A DNA stretch of 55,674 bases. It comes from Bacteroidales bacterium. GTDB lineage: Bacteria > Bacteroidota > Bacteroidia > Bacteroidales > F082. The stretch lies in contig JAGCPH010000018.1 in assembly GCA_017645275.1 (NCBI GenBank), positions 1 through 55,674 of the forward strand, given 5' to 3'. The notes below the pieces were generated by a model. It searched no databases. It was not told where the DNA came from and saw only the letters and a list, made by a program, of their open reading frames with translations. Positions 19,606 to 27,718 of the stretch are shown here, piece by piece. Every line of letters begins with the position of its first letter. Position 1 is the stretch's first letter. The position numbers were made by a program, and so were the translations under genes.

Positions 19606-20658
19606 TTAAAAACCTATCAATAATCCCGCGATGCCCACAGCGACTCCCAGTCCAATCTTTATCCCTTTCGAGAGCAGGAATGCTTTTCTCGACTCCGCCA
19701 GAAGCGGCAATGCGCCGTGTCCGTCCTGCACTATCGAGTTGGCGAGCAATATGCTGAACGGCAGCGTACCGTTGGCAAACAGCAGCACAAACACCAGATG
19801 CGGCCCCGACTGCGGGATGATGCCAATCAGCACAGCGATAAGCAGCACTATATATGGATTTGCGTTTACAAGTCCTTCTAAATCAACATATTCCTCAAGC
19901 AATGTGATCACCAGAATCACGCCGAAGCTCCACAGGAAGATTTTCGGGAGATGCACCTTGATGACGTGTTCCCAGAGGTGTTCCTGCAGGAAATGCTCTT
20001 TTGCCACCGCCACGATGACGAGAATCACCGAAAACATCGCTATCAGCGAGTAGCGTATCCACTCCTCGTCGCCGCCATGCTCATGTCCGTGTTCGTGACC
20101 TTCGTCGATGACGCCACCGAGTATCAGGCCCAGCACCAGCACGCACATCGCGATGAGCAGAGCTCTCACGAAGGTGATGTTTTTGAGGTTGTTTTTCATC
20201 GTATGCTCATGATGATGGTGGCATTCAGGCTCATCGTGCAGCGGGAACGACTTTTCAGTCAGGCCGATGTATTTGTCTTTCATCACCAGTTGGAGGATTG
20301 CGCCCACCACTATGGCCGCCACAAACATTATCAGTGTGATTGTCAATGCTTTACCGGGAAACATCGAGAACATGAAGAAAGCCTCATCGCCTGCCGTCGC
20401 TATCAACGCAGCCATCAGGGCTGGAAAATTCACCACCCGATGGATGTAGAGCGACACGATGGTGTAGGTTCCGAGACAACCTGGTATCACGCCCATCAGC
20501 GCGCCTATCAATATCTGCATCCAGGGCGACGCCTGTAGCTTTTTCGACCACAGTCCGTCGGTTTTCACGTTGATAAACTCAATGATCATCATCATTCCGA
20601 TGACAAATGCCGTTATCGTAAGTGTCTGTTGCAGAATACTATACAAATGTTCAAACAT
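19606..20658 (-). CDS. Putative 10-TM heavy-metal exporter (ArsP_2-like)
   Basis: A 350-aa integral membrane protein with about ten hydrophobic segments in two halves. Each half has a matching glycine-proline loop: GALMGVIPGCLGTYTIVSLY in the first and IGIIPQSGPHLVFVLLF in the second. Two His-rich cytoplasmic stretches (ECHHHHEH near 150 and EGHEHGHEHGGDEE near 190) look like metal-binding loops. The arrangement matches the family annotated as putative 10TM heavy-metal exporter. The metal is not known. ATG 20658 is preferred over a TTG three codons upstream. Confidence 0.75.
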   Translation of the reverse strand: MFEHLYSILQQTLTITAFVIGMMMIIEFINVKTDGLWSKKLQASPWMQILIGALMGVIPGCLGTYTIVSLYIHRVVNFPALMAALIATAGDEAFFMFSMFPGKALTITLIMFVAAIVVGAILQLVMKDKYIGLTEKSFPLHDEPECHHHHEHTMKNNLKNITFVRALLIAMCVLVLGLILGGVIDEGHEHGHEHGGDEEWIRYSLIAMFSVILVIVAVAKEHFLQEHLWEHVIKVHLPKIFLWSFGVILVITLLEEYVDLEGLVNANPYIVLLIAVLIGIIPQSGPHLVFVLLFANGTLPFSILLANSIVQDGHGALPLLAESRKAFLLSKGIKIGLGVAVGIAGLLIGF

Positions 20659-20675
20659 CGTTTTCAAAATTTTTG

Positions 20676-20683
20676 CAAAAATA
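20676..20683 (-). promoter_or_regulatory. -7 box TATTTTTG for the exporter-rimM-trmN6 operon
   Basis: The minus strand TATTTTTG lies 17 nt upstream of the ATG, directly after the hsp20 terminator. Confidence 0.6.
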
Positions 20684-20719
20684 AAAAAAAAGTAGAGACG
20701 ATGTATACATCGTCTCTAC
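20684..20719 (-). terminator. hsp20 terminator built from a GTAGAGACG palindrome
   Basis: A perfect 28-nt palindrome (20692-20719) with arms GTAGAGACGATGTA and TACATCGTCTCTAC. The minus strand continues with a run of eight T. It is one member of a dispersed palindrome family also found at 29697 and 53907. Confidence 0.85.
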
Positions 20720-20739
20720 TTTTTCAATAACATCAATTA

Positions 20740-21162
20740 TTAAAGAACATCAATGTTTTTCGAAACCTTCATCTCTTGTTTTGCTTTCTTTGGCAGTACC
20801 ACTGTCAGGATGCCGTGTTCGACTTTTGCGGAAATCTTGTCGGTCTCCACGTCGTCAGGCAATGTGTAGTTCTGTTCGTAGTTTGCGTATGAGAACTCGC
20901 GGCGCAGATAGTGATGCTTGCGGTCTTCGTCTTTATGTTCTGTCTTGTTTTCGATGGCGATGTTCAGATTACCATCCTCGTTGATGTTCACGCGGCAAAA
21001 CTCTTTTCTGATGCCTGGGGCTGCGAGCTCCATTGTGTAGGCCTTGTCGTCTTCTTTCACGTTGACTGCCGGTGCTGTTGTATTGGCACGAGGCATCAAA
21101 TCATTGTCGAAGAATTCGTCGAATACTGTTGGGAACCAACTGTTTTTAAATACTGGTAACAT
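20740..21162 (-). CDS. Small heat shock protein, Hsp20/alpha-crystallin family
   Basis: A 140-aa holdase chaperone. The alpha-crystallin domain spans about 30-130 with the strands NVKEDDKAYTMELAAPGIRK and the closing motif VEHGILTVVLPKK (GxLxxxxP type). It binds unfolding proteins during stress. Unlike most genes here it has a strong Shine-Dalgarno GGAGGT (21171-21176) 8 nt before the ATG. No clear TAnnTTTG lies nearby, so it may use another sigma factor or a distant promoter. Confidence 0.95.
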   Translation of the reverse strand: MLPVFKNSWFPTVFDEFFDNDLMPRANTTAPAVNVKEDDKAYTMELAAPGIRKEFCRVNINEDGNLNIAIENKTEHKDEDRKHHYLRREFSYANYEQNYTLPDDVETDKISAKVEHGILTVVLPKKAKQEMKVSKNIDVL

Positions 21163-21170
21163 AATTTTAT

Positions 21171-21176
21171 ACCTCC
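21171..21176 (-). promoter_or_regulatory. Strong Shine-Dalgarno of hsp20
   Basis: GGAGGT on the minus strand, 8 nt from the ATG. Most starts in the window lack such a site, so it fixes this start. Confidence 0.8.
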
Positions 21177-21342
21177 ATAATTTTGTTTAACAATCTGTTT
21201 GTTTTGATCGCCTCAGCTTATCGCATCGGCTTTCGACTGGAATAGTATCAAATTATGTGCCAGAGGCCTTTTTGCGACATTTTGACACGTTTAATGACAT
21301 TTTGACATGTTTTGTTTTTAGACAGGATCATCAGGGTATAGT

Positions 21343-21370
21343 TGTCATTCCGAACGAAGTGAGGAATCTC
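21343..21370 (-). repeat. Dispersed GGAATGACA-type repeat, copy 1
   Basis: The minus strand reads GAGATTCCTC ACTTCGTTCG GAATGACA. It matches the other copies in the window at about 80-90 percent by eye and sits in the intergenic region between hsp20 and the ORF6N gene. Confidence 0.8.
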
Positions 21371-21414
21371 ATAGTTTTTTGCAGAAAACTTTGTAAAACA
21401 TTCAAAACATTTAG

Positions 21415-21422
21415 TAATTTTG
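21415..21422 (+). promoter_or_regulatory. -7 box TAATTTTG for the ORF6N gene
   Basis: TAATTTTG ends 28 nt before the ATG at 21451. Confidence 0.65.
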
Positions 21423-21450
21423 CACCGATAATTTGAAAACTCACTGATTT

Positions 21451-22173
21451 ATGGAGCCTTTAGAAAACGCGAACAATAGTAGCATAATAATGTATAATTC
21501 AAAGGATTCTCTCAACAACATTGAAGACAGAATCTTCTGTATAAGGGAAGTTAATGTCATGATTGACAGAGATTTAGCCGAAATATATGGTGTAAAAACA
21601 AAAAGATTAAACGAACAGGTAAAACGTAATATTGAGCGTTTTCCTGAAAGATATATGTTTCAACTATCTGATTATGAAACACTTAAACTGGTCGCAAATT
21701 GCGACCGGTTACAGACGCTGAAGCATTCCTCATCCAATCCTTACGTTTTCACCGAGCAAGGTGTTTCCATGCTAGAAGACAAGCAAAAACTATTCTTTGA
21801 CGGCCAAATATATGATGCCTTCAGCTTGATGGTTTCAATAATCCAAAAAGCCAACGAAGAAATCATTTTGATTGATAATTATGTAAACAATGAAACTCTG
21901 GACATTCTTTCAAAAAAGAAAGAAACAGTTGACGTTCGATTATTTACATCGAAAAACACAAAACTCACGAAAACAGATATCATCAAGTTTAATTCCCAAT
22001 ATCCGAATTTGACGTTAAGTTTTACTGACAAATTTCATGATAGGTTTTTGATCATAGATAACAGTATTGCTTATCACATCGGAGCATCAATTAAAGATGC
22101 CGGAAAGAAGTGCTTTGCGGTGAGTTTGATAAACGACAAGTGGATGGTAGAGGCACTATTGGGAAATATATAA
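21451..22173 (+). CDS. ORF6N-domain protein fused to a PLD-like domain
   Basis: A 240-aa protein. Residues about 27-110 are an ORF6N/KilA-N-type DNA-binding domain (IREVNVMIDRDLAEIYGVKT, RFPERYMFQLSD, NPYVFTEQGVSML). The C-terminal half (about 118-240) looks like a single phospholipase-D-like half: IILIDNYVNNETLDIL, then His196 to Asp203 in FHDRFLIID, with AYHIGASIKDAGKKC. The HxK of canonical HKD is HDR here. ORF6N domains are typical of phages and mobile elements, and this gene is visibly more AT-rich than its neighbours, suggesting transfer. Possible roles are nucleic acid binding or cleavage in phage conflict; no activity is proven by sequence. Confidence 0.85.
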   Translation: MEPLENANNSSIIMYNSKDSLNNIEDRIFCIREVNVMIDRDLAEIYGVKTKRLNEQVKRNIERFPERYMFQLSDYETLKLVANCDRLQTLKHSSSNPYVFTEQGVSMLEDKQKLFFDGQIYDAFSLMVSIIQKANEEIILIDNYVNNETLDILSKKKETVDVRLFTSKNTKLTKTDIIKFNSQYPNLTLSFTDKFHDRFLIIDNSIAYHIGASIKDAGKKCFAVSLINDKWMVEALLGNI

Positions 22174-22204
22174 AAAAGGCCCCCGTACCGTCACGGCGGG
22201 GGCC
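22174..22204 (-). terminator. Terminator of the candidate small RNA
   Basis: GC-rich stem GGCCCCCG (22178-22185) with CGGGGGCC (22197-22204), and CCG/CGG inside. A T run follows only on the minus strand, so it does not serve the ORF6N gene on the plus strand. Confidence 0.85.
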
Positions 22205-22260
22205 AACAAAACTAAAACAAAACTAATCTACATTTCTGTAGATGACATTTTGAGAATGTC
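22178..22260 (-). ncRNA. Candidate small RNA with three hairpins
   Basis: A minus-strand unit with its own -7 box, no meaningful ORF, and an intrinsic terminator. Reading 5' to 3' on the minus strand: hairpin GACATT/AATGTC (22255-22260 with 22244-22249), hairpin ATCTACA/TGTAGAT (22237-22243 with 22226-22232), an A/T-rich linker with repeated AGTTTTGTT, then the GC-rich terminator. Length about 80 nt. No known RNA family was recognised. It is convergent with the ORF6N gene and would touch its 3' end only at the stop codon. Confidence 0.6.
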
Positions 22261-22264
22261 GGTG

Positions 22265-22272
22265 CAAAGATA
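22265..22272 (-). promoter_or_regulatory. -7 box TATCTTTG for the candidate small RNA
   Basis: The minus strand TATCTTTG, with a TTG about 19 nt further upstream, and no gene other than the candidate RNA downstream. Confidence 0.6.
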
Positions 22273-22372
22273 CGAAATTTTTTCTTTACTTCAACTTTTT
22301 TTTGACCACGAATCGCACGGATTTACACGAATCTGTTCTTCCGAAAGGAATCAAAGGGGCTGACGTGAGATG

Positions 22373-22400
22373 AAAAAAGCCCGAACGATGATGTTCGGGC
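22373..22400 (-). terminator. Terminator after the first PLGSG small-protein gene
   Basis: Arms GCCCGAAC (22379-22386) and GTTCGGGC (22393-22400), then T6 on the minus strand. Confidence 0.85.
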
Positions 22401-22403
22401 TAT

Positions 22404-22454
22404 ACTGCATAAAGCAAAAGTCATTTTGAAGTTAGAAAAAACGCTTTATGCAGT
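22404..22454 (-). repeat. 12-bp inverted repeat in the 3' UTR of the small-protein gene
   Basis: Perfect arms ACTGCATAAAGC (22404-22415) and GCTTTATGCAGT (22443-22454) separated by 27 nt, between the stop codon and the terminator. The paralog at 28445 has the same arrangement with different stem sequence. Confidence 0.75.
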
Positions 22455-22467
22455 GTTTTTTAAGCCA

Positions 22468-22719
22468 TTAGCTGCGCTTTTTGCGATAGACGGCGTAGCC
22501 CGCACCGAGGGCGGTGAGGACTAAGAGGCCGGAGCCGAGAGGTGTGTCAACGTTTTCTGTTGAACCATGACCCTGTGGGTTTTGTATATCTAAAGCGTCA
22601 CCTGTGGCTCTGTTACCATAACCATTGTCGTAGTTACTGAAGAAACCATCACGACCTTGAGCGTTGGCTGTGAAGCTGAGTGTTAAAACTATAGCGATTG
22701 TGAATAATATCTTTTTCAT
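22468..22719 (-). CDS. Small secreted protein with PLGSG C-terminal anchor-like signal (paralog A)
   Basis: An 83-aa protein: signal peptide 1-20 ending NAQ, a short mature part with GFFSNYDNGYGNRATG, then PLGSGLLVLTALGAGYAVYRKKRS, i.e. a proline/glycine motif, a hydrophobic helix and a basic tail. This three-part end resembles sortase or exosortase-type sorting tails; I do not know its processing enzyme. A Shine-Dalgarno AGGAG (22728-22732) 8 nt upstream fixes the start at 22719. It follows the large T9SS gene by 21 nt and is probably co-transcribed with it. The paralog at 28445 shares about half its residues. Confidence 0.8.
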   Translation of the reverse strand: MKKILFTIAIVLTLSFTANAQGRDGFFSNYDNGYGNRATGDALDIQNPQGHGSTENVDTPLGSGLLVLTALGAGYAVYRKKRS

Positions 22720-22740
22720 TTTAAATTCTCCTTTCATAAT

Positions 22741-25700
22741 TTAGCGAACAACAATTTTTTGGACTTTCTCATTCAATCTGAAGATGTAAACACCTTGAGA
22801 AGGAACGTTGATTGTTTCAACACCGTTAATTGTAGTTGTCATCACACGACGACCAGTGACATCGAAGACTTGAAGTTCGCCTTCTCCGTTAACGATGATA
22901 TCGCTACCACTCTGATAAGCGAATATGTCGTTGTTAAGTACTTCATTACCTGAATTATATGTGAGTTTTACAATGAAACGATTGTCGCCATCGATTGGTG
23001 AACCGATGAAGCTGTATTCGTTATCGATTAGCATGTCAATATCCTCACCGGTGAGGCGGTCGATTAAATGGAGATAGCTGTAATCACCCTTGGTGTTGTA
23101 GCTTAAAGTGTATTTGCCTGTTGTGGCAGCCTTGAAATTGAGACCGAACATTGGGGTGTTGTCGTTCATCATAGCAATTGCGTAGTTGTCATCGTTTTGA
23201 GGGATATAGATCATAGGCGCCTCTGAGTTGCGGTGCTCAATCTTATTCAAACCATTGCCTTTATCGAACATTGCATAGGCAACGTCTTCATACTGGCTAT
23301 TGGCAACAGTGAACTGGATGTAATCCTGATTTGCTTTCGATGCTGGAGCTGATGCATCATTACTGAAACTAACAGTTGCATTATCCTTTGTGACGAAAAC
23401 AAATACTGCTTCCATTGGATCGATGGCTGTACCAGCTGCTGTTGAAATCCATGAACCAGTTGAATTTAGTTTATAATAACCTGCATTTGAAATATCGCCA
23501 TCAATAGCAACTCCATAATAAATTGTATGTGTGTATGGATTACCGATTAAGTGGAGACCAGAATGTTTTACATCAGATTTTGAAAGACCTGTCAACTCAA
23601 AATCATTTGAAACAACTGAACCATCAAAACTTAAAGTTGCATTTGTGCTACGAGCGTAGAGATAACCATGACCTTTTTCCAAAGAACTTATTGACTGGCC
23701 ACTATATTGTGAGTTATACCAACCCATGTTTTCGACATACTTGTAGAGGTCGTATTGTGGTACATTATTTGCAGGGTCTGGTGTCATATTAGTAACACTA
23801 CCTGGAGCGATATTATCAACAGGTGAGCTTATTGCATACCAGCCTGTATTATCATTATTGCTCCATGAATCAGGTTTTGTTATAGTTTTCTCAACAGTGG
23901 CTGCAACAGAGTTGGCTGTTATAAGCTGACCGCCGTTGGCGATAGTAAGAGAACCATCGCCGGTAATAATGATATTATCGACATTGGCTGTATAATCATC
24001 AGGAATTGTACATGCTGCTGAAATGGTAACTGCAGGTTCTGTGGTTGGAACAGCGCCCCAAGACCAATTTCCATTAGTATTCCAGTTATTACCGTCATTA
24101 TTTGTGAAGGTATTAATGGTAGAGCAATAGCCTGAATAAGAAGGTTTATCATATGTTACTTTAATTTCACTAAAAGCAAGAGCTGCTGAAACATAAACGT
24201 AGAATTGGCTAAAAGTAGGTGAAGAAGATAAATTTATTGAACGATTTGTGTCAAATGATGAACTTTTAGGTACGGATAAAGACGCAATGTCTCCGCTAGA
24301 TGGCTGCGCAGTTGAATTTGATGAACAGATATAAACTGTACGATCATCTTTACTACTTCCATTTTTAACTTTCATAGTGATGGCAGTAATATTCCCACTA
24401 AATGACGGTGAACCAATGTTATAGTTATTTGCGTTACTGTTTAATCCGAAATTAAAAGTTCCTGAATCATTATTGATTGCCGCATAATAACTCCATGTAT
24501 TACCTTTATCATCATCTCTAGTTCCTGAACCATATGCAGCAGTTGACATTCCTGAAGCGTTTAAGGTTACTGTTGTAGAAGTAATTGTCTCTATAGCCAT
24601 TACAGCATAATAGGTAATATCTTTTGAGCTATCGCCTGATGATACATAAGTAATGCCTGTTTCATTTGCTTGATAAGTAGCAATGCTACTTTCACTCCAG
24701 CCCATAAATGTATAACCTGAAGGGATTCCACTTGCAGGTGCTGCAAAAGAAATAGCTTCACCTTCTTCAACATCTACTTCTGTCTCCGTTCCATTAACAC
24801 TATATGTAATGGTATGATAAACTTTGGCTACAAAGCTGGCTCGAAATTGAACAGCACTAGTCACCGTATAAGATGTACCATCGCCATCAGACCATGTGCT
24901 ACCTCCATTTGTGCTGTATTCCCACTTAACTAAAATGTAGCCATCAGCAGGTGTAGCCAAAACTGTTAATGTGGTACCTGATGGCACTTCATCGCCTGAA
25001 GATAATGTGGTTTCATCTCGTTTAATTACTAATGTGCCATTGCTGGGGGCAGAAAAAGTTACAGTAAACTTTTCAGTAGCAGCGGCTTGAGTGATAGTTA
25101 CATCTTTAGTGGCTGTGCCATAAGTAAGAGTTACCACAGCAGGACGTGACGATGCTGTAGTGTTCTCTTCTGCTGTAAATGCCACTTTCTTATTTACAGC
25201 GTCAACTGCACCAACAGTTAACCAATCGCCAGATTTCTTTGTAGCGGTTAATGTGCTTCCATTTGGATTTGTAATGTTATATGAAATATTACCTGAAAGA
25301 ATATCTGCCGCTATGTTCACGTCGTCAGCAGAAATAGAAGGAGTGAGTTCTTCGTAAAAATCAACAGAAGTAATATTTATACCACAATTATTAGCGCTTT
25401 TAGTTGTTACTACATGATAATTAACTGTAATTCTAAAGTATGAGTTCGCTGCCCAAGCGTCGTCTGGCTCAAAGGTTAAGGTGCCAGATGAAGAAACACT
25501 TGGAGAAGATAATACTTTTGTAATTGTACTCTCATTAGGGAAACTGGAACTTGTAGATCCCTCTACTTTTATAGAATTCACAGTCATTGTTGTATTACTT
25601 CCATTGGTAATACCATTATGACTAAGTATAACTTTATAAATCTTCTTGTTGACCAGAGTAGCATTACTAGTCAAAGTTCTATCGGTTGCTGTAGTAGTTT

Positions 25701-25935
25701 TTCCACCAACTCTAAGAAGATTTCCCACAGATTGATTGCCATAGACAGTCCATTCTTTTGAAGATGCAGTAACAGAATGTGAGGCAGTGTAGGAATTATA
25801 ATTGGTACCGCTGGACATCTGTGAAAAAGTTAAGGAATATACTGGAGTTTCAGTCTTCTCTTGAGCCCAGACGTTCGAACTTCCTACTACTAGGGCGAAT
25901 AGCAGGAGCATGATTTTTGTAAATGTTTTTTTCAT
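22741..25935 (-). CDS. Large T9SS-secreted surface protein with BACON and InlB-like repeats
   Basis: A 1064-aa secreted protein with a signal peptide ending VWAQ (1-25). An N-terminal beta-rich module (about 28-200) is shared with the 47217 protein. Next come a BACON-type Ig domain (about 202-285; SGDWLTV, RPAVVTLTYGTATKDVTITQ), a divergent InlB B-repeat region (about 285-450; GYILVKWEYS, YTFMGWSESS), a further beta-sandwich region, and a C-terminal type A T9SS sorting domain (LQVFDVTGRRVMTTTINGVE ... GVYIFRLNEKVQKIVVR). It is probably a surface-attached binding protein; ligand unknown. The leader upstream is about 310 nt long and holds a palindrome, a G9 tract and a repeat. Confidence 0.9.
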   Translation of the reverse strand: MKKTFTKIMLLLFALVVGSSNVWAQEKTETPVYSLTFSQMSSGTNYNSYTASHSVTASSKEWTVYGNQSVGNLLRVGGKTTTATDRTLTSNATLVNKKIYKVILSHNGITNGSNTTMTVNSIKVEGSTSSSFPNESTITKVLSSPSVSSSGTLTFEPDDAWAANSYFRITVNYHVVTTKSANNCGINITSVDFYEELTPSISADDVNIAADILSGNISYNITNPNGSTLTATKKSGDWLTVGAVDAVNKKVAFTAEENTTASSRPAVVTLTYGTATKDVTITQAAATEKFTVTFSAPSNGTLVIKRDETTLSSGDEVPSGTTLTVLATPADGYILVKWEYSTNGGSTWSDGDGTSYTVTSAVQFRASFVAKVYHTITYSVNGTETEVDVEEGEAISFAAPASGIPSGYTFMGWSESSIATYQANETGITYVSSGDSSKDITYYAVMAIETITSTTVTLNASGMSTAAYGSGTRDDDKGNTWSYYAAINNDSGTFNFGLNSNANNYNIGSPSFSGNITAITMKVKNGSSKDDRTVYICSSNSTAQPSSGDIASLSVPKSSSFDTNRSINLSSSPTFSQFYVYVSAALAFSEIKVTYDKPSYSGYCSTINTFTNNDGNNWNTNGNWSWGAVPTTEPAVTISAACTIPDDYTANVDNIIITGDGSLTIANGGQLITANSVAATVEKTITKPDSWSNNDNTGWYAISSPVDNIAPGSVTNMTPDPANNVPQYDLYKYVENMGWYNSQYSGQSISSLEKGHGYLYARSTNATLSFDGSVVSNDFELTGLSKSDVKHSGLHLIGNPYTHTIYYGVAIDGDISNAGYYKLNSTGSWISTAAGTAIDPMEAVFVFVTKDNATVSFSNDASAPASKANQDYIQFTVANSQYEDVAYAMFDKGNGLNKIEHRNSEAPMIYIPQNDDNYAIAMMNDNTPMFGLNFKAATTGKYTLSYNTKGDYSYLHLIDRLTGEDIDMLIDNEYSFIGSPIDGDNRFIVKLTYNSGNEVLNNDIFAYQSGSDIIVNGEGELQVFDVTGRRVMTTTINGVETINVPSQGVYIFRLNEKVQKIVVR

Positions 25936-26014
25936 TTTGTTTTGTTTAGATTTAGTTAATTATTATTGTTGATTTATTTTGTTTGCTTAGTAGCTTACGG
26001 CTTAGAAGCTTAAA

Positions 26015-26062
26015 GGATTTCTCCACTACGCTCCACTGCGTTACGCTTCGGTCGAAATGACA
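26015..26062 (+). repeat. Dispersed GAAATGACA-type repeat, copy 2 (expanded)
   Basis: Begins AGGATTTCTCCACTACGCTC, contains an extra partial unit (CACTGCGTTACGCTTC) and ends GGTCGAAATGACA. It lies in the leader of the T9SS gene. Confidence 0.7.
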
Positions 26063-26163
26063 AGAAAAAGCGGCTCCGGCAGCGAAGTGGGATGCGGAGT
26101 TATGAAATTAGATTAAAAAAGATGAGGGGTGTTAGGAAAGCGGTGTTTACAATTATTGCTTGT

Positions 26164-26200
26164 AACTTATTGAATATCAATAAGTTGTACTGGGGGGGGG
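26164..26200. repeat. Palindrome followed by a nine-G homopolymer
   Basis: AACTTATTGA (26164-26173) and TCAATAAGTT (26177-26186) form a 10-bp stem with a 3-nt loop. Nine consecutive G follow at 26192-26200, within the transcribed leader of the T9SS gene (read as C9 on that strand). Confidence 0.8.
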
Positions 26201-26252
26201 TAATTGTAAAATTGTTATTTTTCATCTTCTTCAGAATTTTTTAATGGCGGTG

Positions 26253-26260
26253 CAAAATTA
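26253..26260 (-). promoter_or_regulatory. -7 box TAATTTTG for the T9SS gene
   Basis: The minus strand TAATTTTG is the only good match upstream of the ATG at 25935, giving a leader of about 310 nt. Confidence 0.5.
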
Positions 26261-26378
26261 GGATTAATTTTTGATAGTCACGCAATTAATTGAAATTATT
26301 TTTTCTTTCAATCTTTTCTCGCAGATTACACAGATTGCACGGATTTTTTTCTTCCACGGTTCTACCACAAAGGATTTT

Positions 26379-26403
26379 AGCTCGTGGACACTCGCGGGAT
26401 TAC
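26379..26403 (+). repeat. Direct repeat, left copy, at the acyltransferase 3' end
   Basis: AGCTCGTGGACACTCGCGGG followed by ATTAC; the right copy at 27440-27463 differs by one substitution and one missing G. Confidence 0.7.
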
Positions 26404-27341
26404 GCAGATTTTGTACTAATTGTTTTTAGTAATGTGGCTAGTATTATCGACAGTACTACCATTATGCAGAAGTTTACCATGTGGTTGAATGGCCATTGGG
26501 TGATGGCTATAAAAGGACCGGCACAGAGGGTGTGGTGAACAAGATAGATTTCGAAACTGATTCCGCAGAGGAATGCTATTGTTTTGCTGCTTCGATTTGG
26601 TATATATCGTAACATCAGTGATAATAACGACAGTCCACATAATCCAGTAAGCAGGAAATGGAGTGAGCGTGATTTGATGAAAAGGCCGTGATATTCGAGA
26701 TAGAAGCATCCGATGTTGAGAAGCACGATTGCTATTGCCATCCACCATGTCATGGATTGGGATTTCTGCAGGAACCAACTGCTTTTTAAAAACACGAAGG
26801 CAAAGAATCCAAGAGTAAGAAAGGCTATGCTTGGAATTCCTAGTTTTTCTCCTATGATTAATAAAAGAACTGATGTGGCAAGTATTATATACGGTGCTTG
26901 CTTGGATTTTACGTTGAATCTTTGTAGGAGTATCATTTCGGCATAGCAGGCCATAAGGACTGTGAGAAACCATAGATGTCCATTGCCTGGAAGTTTGCCG
27001 AAATATCCAAGAAACAGGAAATTCAATCCGACGTTGAACCACGAAAATGAAATCTTGAAAACCAAATAAAGTGCTGTGATAATGATGAGATATATCCAAG
27101 TGGGTGTGACGATTCGGGTGATTCGTCCTTTGATGAAATGTTTGCAATCGAGAGTTTGCCCGTTGCTGTATTTTAAGCCATAAAGCATGGCTGATACCAG
27201 GAAGAAAATCATATTGCCCACTCCTGCGAAATAGCGGCTGACTCCGTTGATGAGATTGCTGAATAGGAAGTAGTGGCATAACAGAATCATGAGAAGTGCT
27301 ATGACACGGATGTGGTCGAGGGAAAAGATTTTCTTGTCCAT
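26400..27341 (-). CDS. Acyltransferase 3 family membrane protein
   Basis: A 313-aa protein with about ten membrane helices. It starts with the acyltransferase-3 signature (FSLDHIRVIALLMILLCHYF, with the catalytic-type His) and continues with RxxxR-type loops (GRITRIVTPTWIYLIII). The family O-acetylates cell-surface sugars. The last codons (KSA and stop) are formed by the dispersed element reading ATCTGCGTAATCC, and a close copy of the neighbouring CTCG..GACACTCGCGG sequence lies upstream of the gene at 27440, so the gene is bracketed by direct repeats. Confidence 0.85.
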   Translation of the reverse strand: MDKKIFSLDHIRVIALLMILLCHYFLFSNLINGVSRYFAGVGNMIFFLVSAMLYGLKYSNGQTLDCKHFIKGRITRIVTPTWIYLIIITALYLVFKISFSWFNVGLNFLFLGYFGKLPGNGHLWFLTVLMACYAEMILLQRFNVKSKQAPYIILATSVLLLIIGEKLGIPSIAFLTLGFFAFVFLKSSWFLQKSQSMTWWMAIAIVLLNIGCFYLEYHGLFIKSRSLHFLLTGLCGLSLLSLMLRYIPNRSSKTIAFLCGISFEIYLVHHTLCAGPFIAITQWPFNHMVNFCIMVVLSIILATLLKTISTKSA

Positions 27342-27363
27342 CAGAGGTTAAATATGACGATTG

Positions 27364-27371
27364 CAAAAATA
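27364..27371 (-). promoter_or_regulatory. -7 box TATTTTTG for the acyltransferase
   Basis: The minus strand TATTTTTG lies 22 nt upstream of the ATG at 27341. Confidence 0.65.
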
Positions 27372-27439
27372 CGATAATTTTTGAATGGCAAAAATAAAAT
27401 TGCACCGCGAAGCGAGGTGTGGCGGAGCCGAGAGGGATT

Positions 27440-27463
27440 GGCTCGTTGACACTCGCGGATTAC
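27440..27463 (+). repeat. Direct repeat, right copy, upstream of the acyltransferase gene
   Basis: GGCTCGTTGACACTCGCGGA then TTAC; partner of 26379-26403. Confidence 0.7.
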
Positions 27464-27637
27464 ATAAAACGGAGAGCTCGGAGAACTAGGAGGGCTCGGG
27501 AAGAGATGTTCTAGAACGCTGGCGCTAAGCTAGACCGCCTGAGGCTAATCGAGATTGGCAAGATAAGGCTTTAGGGTGTTTAGGGAGATTAGAGACATTA
27601 GTAATAAATCGGTAATATAATTTGGTTAATGGTAAAG

Positions 27638-27668
27638 AATAACTTTGATAGAAGGGATCAAAGTTATT
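27638..27668 (-). terminator. Hairpin 3' of the 28-codon ORF
   Basis: Perfect arms AATAACTTTGAT (27638-27649) and ATCAAAGTTATT (27657-27668) with a 7-nt loop. The T run on the minus strand is weak (CTTTACC), so it is a probable rather than certain terminator. Confidence 0.5.
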
Positions 27669-27718
27669 ACAATTTGTAATTGGTTTTATGGCAGCTTTTG
27701 TGCCGATGCTGCTGGGAT

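Larger units (their letters stand above)
25936..26399. other. 464-bp intergenic region with long leader, repeats and G9 tract
   Basis: From left to right: AT-rich leader; a dispersed repeat (26015-26062); a palindrome (26164-26186); a run of nine G (26192-26200); a -7 box (26253-26260) reading toward the T9SS gene; then CAGATT/GGATT-type repeat fragments and a copy of a CTCGTGGACACTCGCGG element (26379-26403). No gene is seen. Confidence 0.7.
27342..27718. other. 377-bp intergenic region
   Basis: Holds the acyltransferase promoter (27364-27371), the right direct-repeat copy (27440-27463), GC-richer unassigned sequence with CGGAG/CTCGG strings (about 27465-27560), and a 12-bp hairpin (27638-27668). 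A 66-codon reading frame here is not supported by composition or family. Confidence 0.6.
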
